DNA from: Mytilus edulis
Lineage: Eukaryota > Mollusca > Bivalvia > Mytilida > Mytilidae
Reading direction: 5' to 3'
Assembly (NCBI RefSeq): GCF_963676685.1
Contig: NC_092356.1
Location: forward strand, 19,641,750 to 19,705,749
Length of the DNA: 64,000 nucleotides
Shown here: piece after piece, positions 61,241 to 64,000 of the stretch
Position numbering within the stretch: the first letter of the stretch is position 1
How the letters are laid out: each line of letters opens with the position of its first letter
Position numbers and translations under genes: made by a program
Notes under the pieces: generated by a model
Databases searched by the model: none
What the model was told of the DNA's origin: nothing
The model's input: the letters and a program-made list of their open reading frames with translations, nothing else

Positions 61241-62870
61241 TTACATGTTGCTTCTCATTACAACCATAAGGAAGTAGTTGCGTATCTTTGTGAAAACAGT
61301 TCTGAAGTAGTAAAACTTACTAATAATGAAGGTGAATCACCGTTACATTTGGCATGTCGAGAAGGTAATAAAGACATAGTAGAAATATTCATCAATGAGG
61401 GCGCAGCAGTTAATGAGGTTAACGAAACTGGAGTATCACCATTACTTTTAGCTTGTTACCATAAACATAATGAAATAGCAAAGTTAGTACTCGAAAATGG
61501 TGCAGACGTAAATAGTCCTGATAAATATGGTAGAACTTCACTTTACAATGCCACTGAAAATGGAAATCCAGATCTCATTAAAATGTTGATAGAACATGAT
61601 GCAGACGTAAACTTCCAAACGAATACTGGAATGACATCTATTTATGTAGCGTGTAAGAATAATCATATAGAAGCAGTCAAACTACTGTTACGTTATAATG
61701 CTGACATAAATAAATGTGAGAAAACTGGATTGAGTCCATTACATGTTGCTTCTCATGGCAACCAAAAAGAAGTAGTTGCTTATCTTTGTGAAAACAGTTC
61801 TGCAATAGTAAACCTTCCTGATAAAGAAGGCGATTCACCATTACATTTGGCTTGTCGAGAAGGTAATACAAATATTGTAGAACTATTAATTAAAGCGGGT
61901 GCAGTAGTTAATCACGTTAACGGAACTGAACACTCGTTACTACTTTTAGCGTGTAATCATGGTAACGATAGACATAATGCAATAGCTTTAGTATTACTTG
62001 AAAACGATGCAGACGTTAATGACAATGATAAAAATGGTCGGACGTCACTTCGCTCTGCCGCTGAAGATGGAAATGAAAGACTCATTAAAATCCTTATTGA
62101 ACATGATGCAGATATAAATATTCAAATGAATAATGGAATGACACCAATTTATCTAGCTTATATGGGTAACCGTTTAGAAGCAGTTAAAATGTTGTGTAGT
62201 TATCACGCTAATATAAACAAATGTGAATCAACTGGATGGAGTCCACTACATGTTTCAACTTGTTTGAATTATAAGAAGGTAGTTGCATATCTATGTGAAC
62301 GTAGGGCTGCAGTTGTAAACGTTTCAAATAAATATGGTTCAACGCCATTACATTTTGCTTGTTTAGATGGTAATGAAGACATAGTAAAATCATTATTAAA
62401 ACATGGTGCTTCCAATAATCATTGTGACGAAGAAGGTTTCACTCCGTTTCACGTAGCGTGTTCTAAAGGTCATATCAATATAGTAGAACGGTTTATCAAA
62501 AAGGATGCAGCAGTAAATCTCCCTGATAGGAGAGATAGAACGCCACTATATATAGCCTGTCAAAACAAACAGACACACAAAAGTAGTCGAATTGTTACTG
62601 ACACATGGTGCAGAAGTAGATAGACCCGCGCAAATTGCTACTGAGGAAGGCTGGACACCACTGCATGTTTCAGCGTCATCCTGGGATACGGATATTACTG
62701 AATTGCTATTGCAAAAAAATGCAACTGTAAACCGTTATGATCGGAATGGACATACACCTTTATATTATGCTACTCAAAATAGTGATTATGACATTATTGA
62801 GCTTCTTGTTAGCCATGGAGCCACTGAAAACACGAAACTAAAAAGACGAAAACGTTGTGTAATTCAATGA
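61241..62870 (+). pseudogene. Gene C exon 4, 3' ankyrin block
   Basis: Starts LHVASHYNHKEVVAYLCENS just after the second retroelement and is open to about 62582. A 4-nt duplication (caaaac to caaaacaaac near 62562-62570) then shifts the frame, and the last two repeats (GWTPLHVSASS and HTPLYYATQN) follow in another frame to TGA at 62868-62870. One six-repeat block is shortened by 90 nt (equivalent codons at 61531 and 62038), where the SPLHLAC and FTPFHLAC types have fused. Confidence 0.75.
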
Positions 62871-64000
62871 ACATTATGGTTTGATAGAGACTAAAAGGTA
62901 CTTAGGTATATGTATACCTTTACATGTAAAAGCTTTCATATAAGTACTTATGTATTACTATTTGTTGTTCACATATTCTAAATAAGGAAGCGGGACTACG
63001 GGACACACTGGAGTGAAAAATTGAGCAACAATTTTGTCTCTTTTTGTGTTTCAAATGTCTGGTTATGTAAATGAATTTCAGTTGTTTCCTGTAATGAGTT
63101 AATACTTCAGTTTTATCATGTACATCTTTTGAATATTCATTTTATAAAATTTATTGTTTGCAAAAGTAAAAATTATTCTAAATTATATGTTAACTAACAG
63201 AAAACTCTTGCCGTTTTTGGCACAACCTTTTTGATCTTTTGGTCCTTGATGCTGTTCAACTTTGTACTCGTTTCGGCTTTTAAACTTTTGTATCTGGGCG
63301 TCACACGTAGGTCTTGTGTGGACAAAATACACTTCTGGCGTATTAAAATTTTGAACTTGTTGCCTTTTGTTGGCTGTTGTTCGTGTGATTCTTTGTCAAT
63401 TGTGTTCTCTAATTTATTTATATTGTAGTCCTGTGTTGTCATTTTGATGTTATATTTCACATGGCCATAAAAGTGCGAGGTTTGGCATGCCACGAAACCA
63501 GGTTCAACCCACCATTTTTTCCTTTAAAAATGCCCTGTACCAAGTCAGGAATATGGCGATTGTTATATTATAGTTCGTTTCTGTGTGTATTACATTATAA
63601 AGTTGTGTCGTTTGTTTTCTTTTATTTTTGAGTGTAAATTCACATTGCGATAAGACGTGTGACGATACTTGTCTATCCCAAATTCATGTATTTGGTTTTG
63701 ATGTTATATATATATGTTATATTTGTTATTCTCGTGGGATTTTGTCTATGTGTGTTACATTTTAGTGTAATGTCGTTGTTCTCCTCTTATATTTAATGCG
63801 TTTCCCTCGGTTTTAGTTTGTTACCCCGATTTTGTTTTTTGTCCATGGATTTATGAGTTTTGAACAGCGGTATACTACTGTTGCCTTTATTTAGACTGTA
63901 AAATCTTTAAATTTTGTTGTGGCTCCAATTCTCTTTTTACTAATACAATATATGTATTTTATGTAGAATAGAATTGTAGCTGATTCAATGTTTTTTTTTT
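62871..64000 (+). other. Gene C 3' flank
   Basis: Short stretch with tttacatgtaaaagcttt (compare gene A ttatacatgtaaagttttt), then R copy 3, then renewed similarity to the A and B flanks from about 63930 to the window end. Confidence 0.5.
63060..63892 (+). repeat. Interspersed repeat R, copy 3, inserted in gene C 3' flank
   Basis: Runs from tgagttaatacttcagtttt to tatactactgttgcctttat, shorter at the 5' side than copies 1 and 2. After it, from about 63930, the sequence resembles the downstream flanks of genes A and B again (gctgattcaatgtt). Confidence 0.75.

Larger units (their letters stand above)
41953..62870 (+). pseudogene. Gene C: HEPN-nSTAND3-ankyrin paralogue, disrupted
   Basis: Four exons are recognisable: 41953-42174, 42965-43185, 54896-55067 and 55831-62870. 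Lesions: a 1-nt deletion in exon 1 near 42100 with a stop at 42121; a 38-bp deletion at 56074/56075 that removes Walker B and shifts the frame; two retroelement insertions in exon 4 (about 57739-58743 and 60009-61240); and a 4-nt duplication near 62565. The blocks between lesions are long and open, and all splice sites look usable, so decay is recent. The intron between exons 2 and 3 is 11.7 kb. It is possible that the HEPN exons and the later exons come from two neighbouring copies fused by deletion. Confidence 0.75.

Noticed and set aside
1-64000. CRISPR arrays, tRNA or rRNA genes, bacterial contamination
   Set aside because: No regular spacer-repeat pattern, no cloverleaf-like conserved boxes noticed, and spliced animal-type genes run through the whole window.

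Overview
The window looks like nuclear DNA of a bivalve mollusc, probably a mussel (Mytilidae). The grounds are AT-rich sequence, short coding exons with GT/AG introns, very large ankyrin exons, and several interspersed repeats of a kind I associate with mussel and oyster genomes. The species call is inference. I see no bacterial gene structure, CRISPR array, tRNA or rRNA.

The core is a tandem family of one multi-exon gene type. Gene A (2572-10670), gene B (20060-31459) and the decayed gene C (41953-62870) lie in the same orientation. All have four coding exons of matching length and phase: exons 1 and 2 (about 223 + 221 nt) encode a DZIP3-type HEPN domain with an R-N-x3-H motif, exon 3 (about 172 nt) a helical linker, and the giant exon 4 an nSTAND3-like P-loop NTPase plus 20-31 ankyrin repeats. 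This is the layout of an NLR-like receptor: a possible RNase effector, an NTPase switch and a repeat sensor. A fourth, inverted and degraded copy (D, about 37000-39873, minus strand) keeps only NTPase and ankyrin remnants. Gene A looks intact (1271 aa predicted). Gene B is intact except for one extra A in a homopolymer of exon 3. Gene C is a pseudogene with a 1-nt deletion in exon 1, a 38-bp deletion that removes Walker B, two retroelement insertions in the ankyrin exon and a 4-bp duplication near the 3' end.

The ankyrin arrays have a higher-order structure: six repeat types in fixed order form a unit of 597 bp (199 aa) that recurs within each gene, with block losses and chimeric repeats that suggest unequal exchange.

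The rest is mostly mobile-element debris. It includes at least twelve fragments of a Penelope-like (tentative class) retroelement, two of them full 3' ends with target duplications inside gene C. There is a BEL/Pao remnant (17400-18900), three roughly 570-bp elements with terminal inverted repeats, a 388-bp near-palindromic element, a 3.8-copy 351-bp satellite inserted in the last codons of gene B, and a repeat of up to about 1.45 kb (R) present in three copies, two of them inverted around copy D. The 3' flanks of A, B and C are homologous, so the genes were duplicated together with their downstream sequence.
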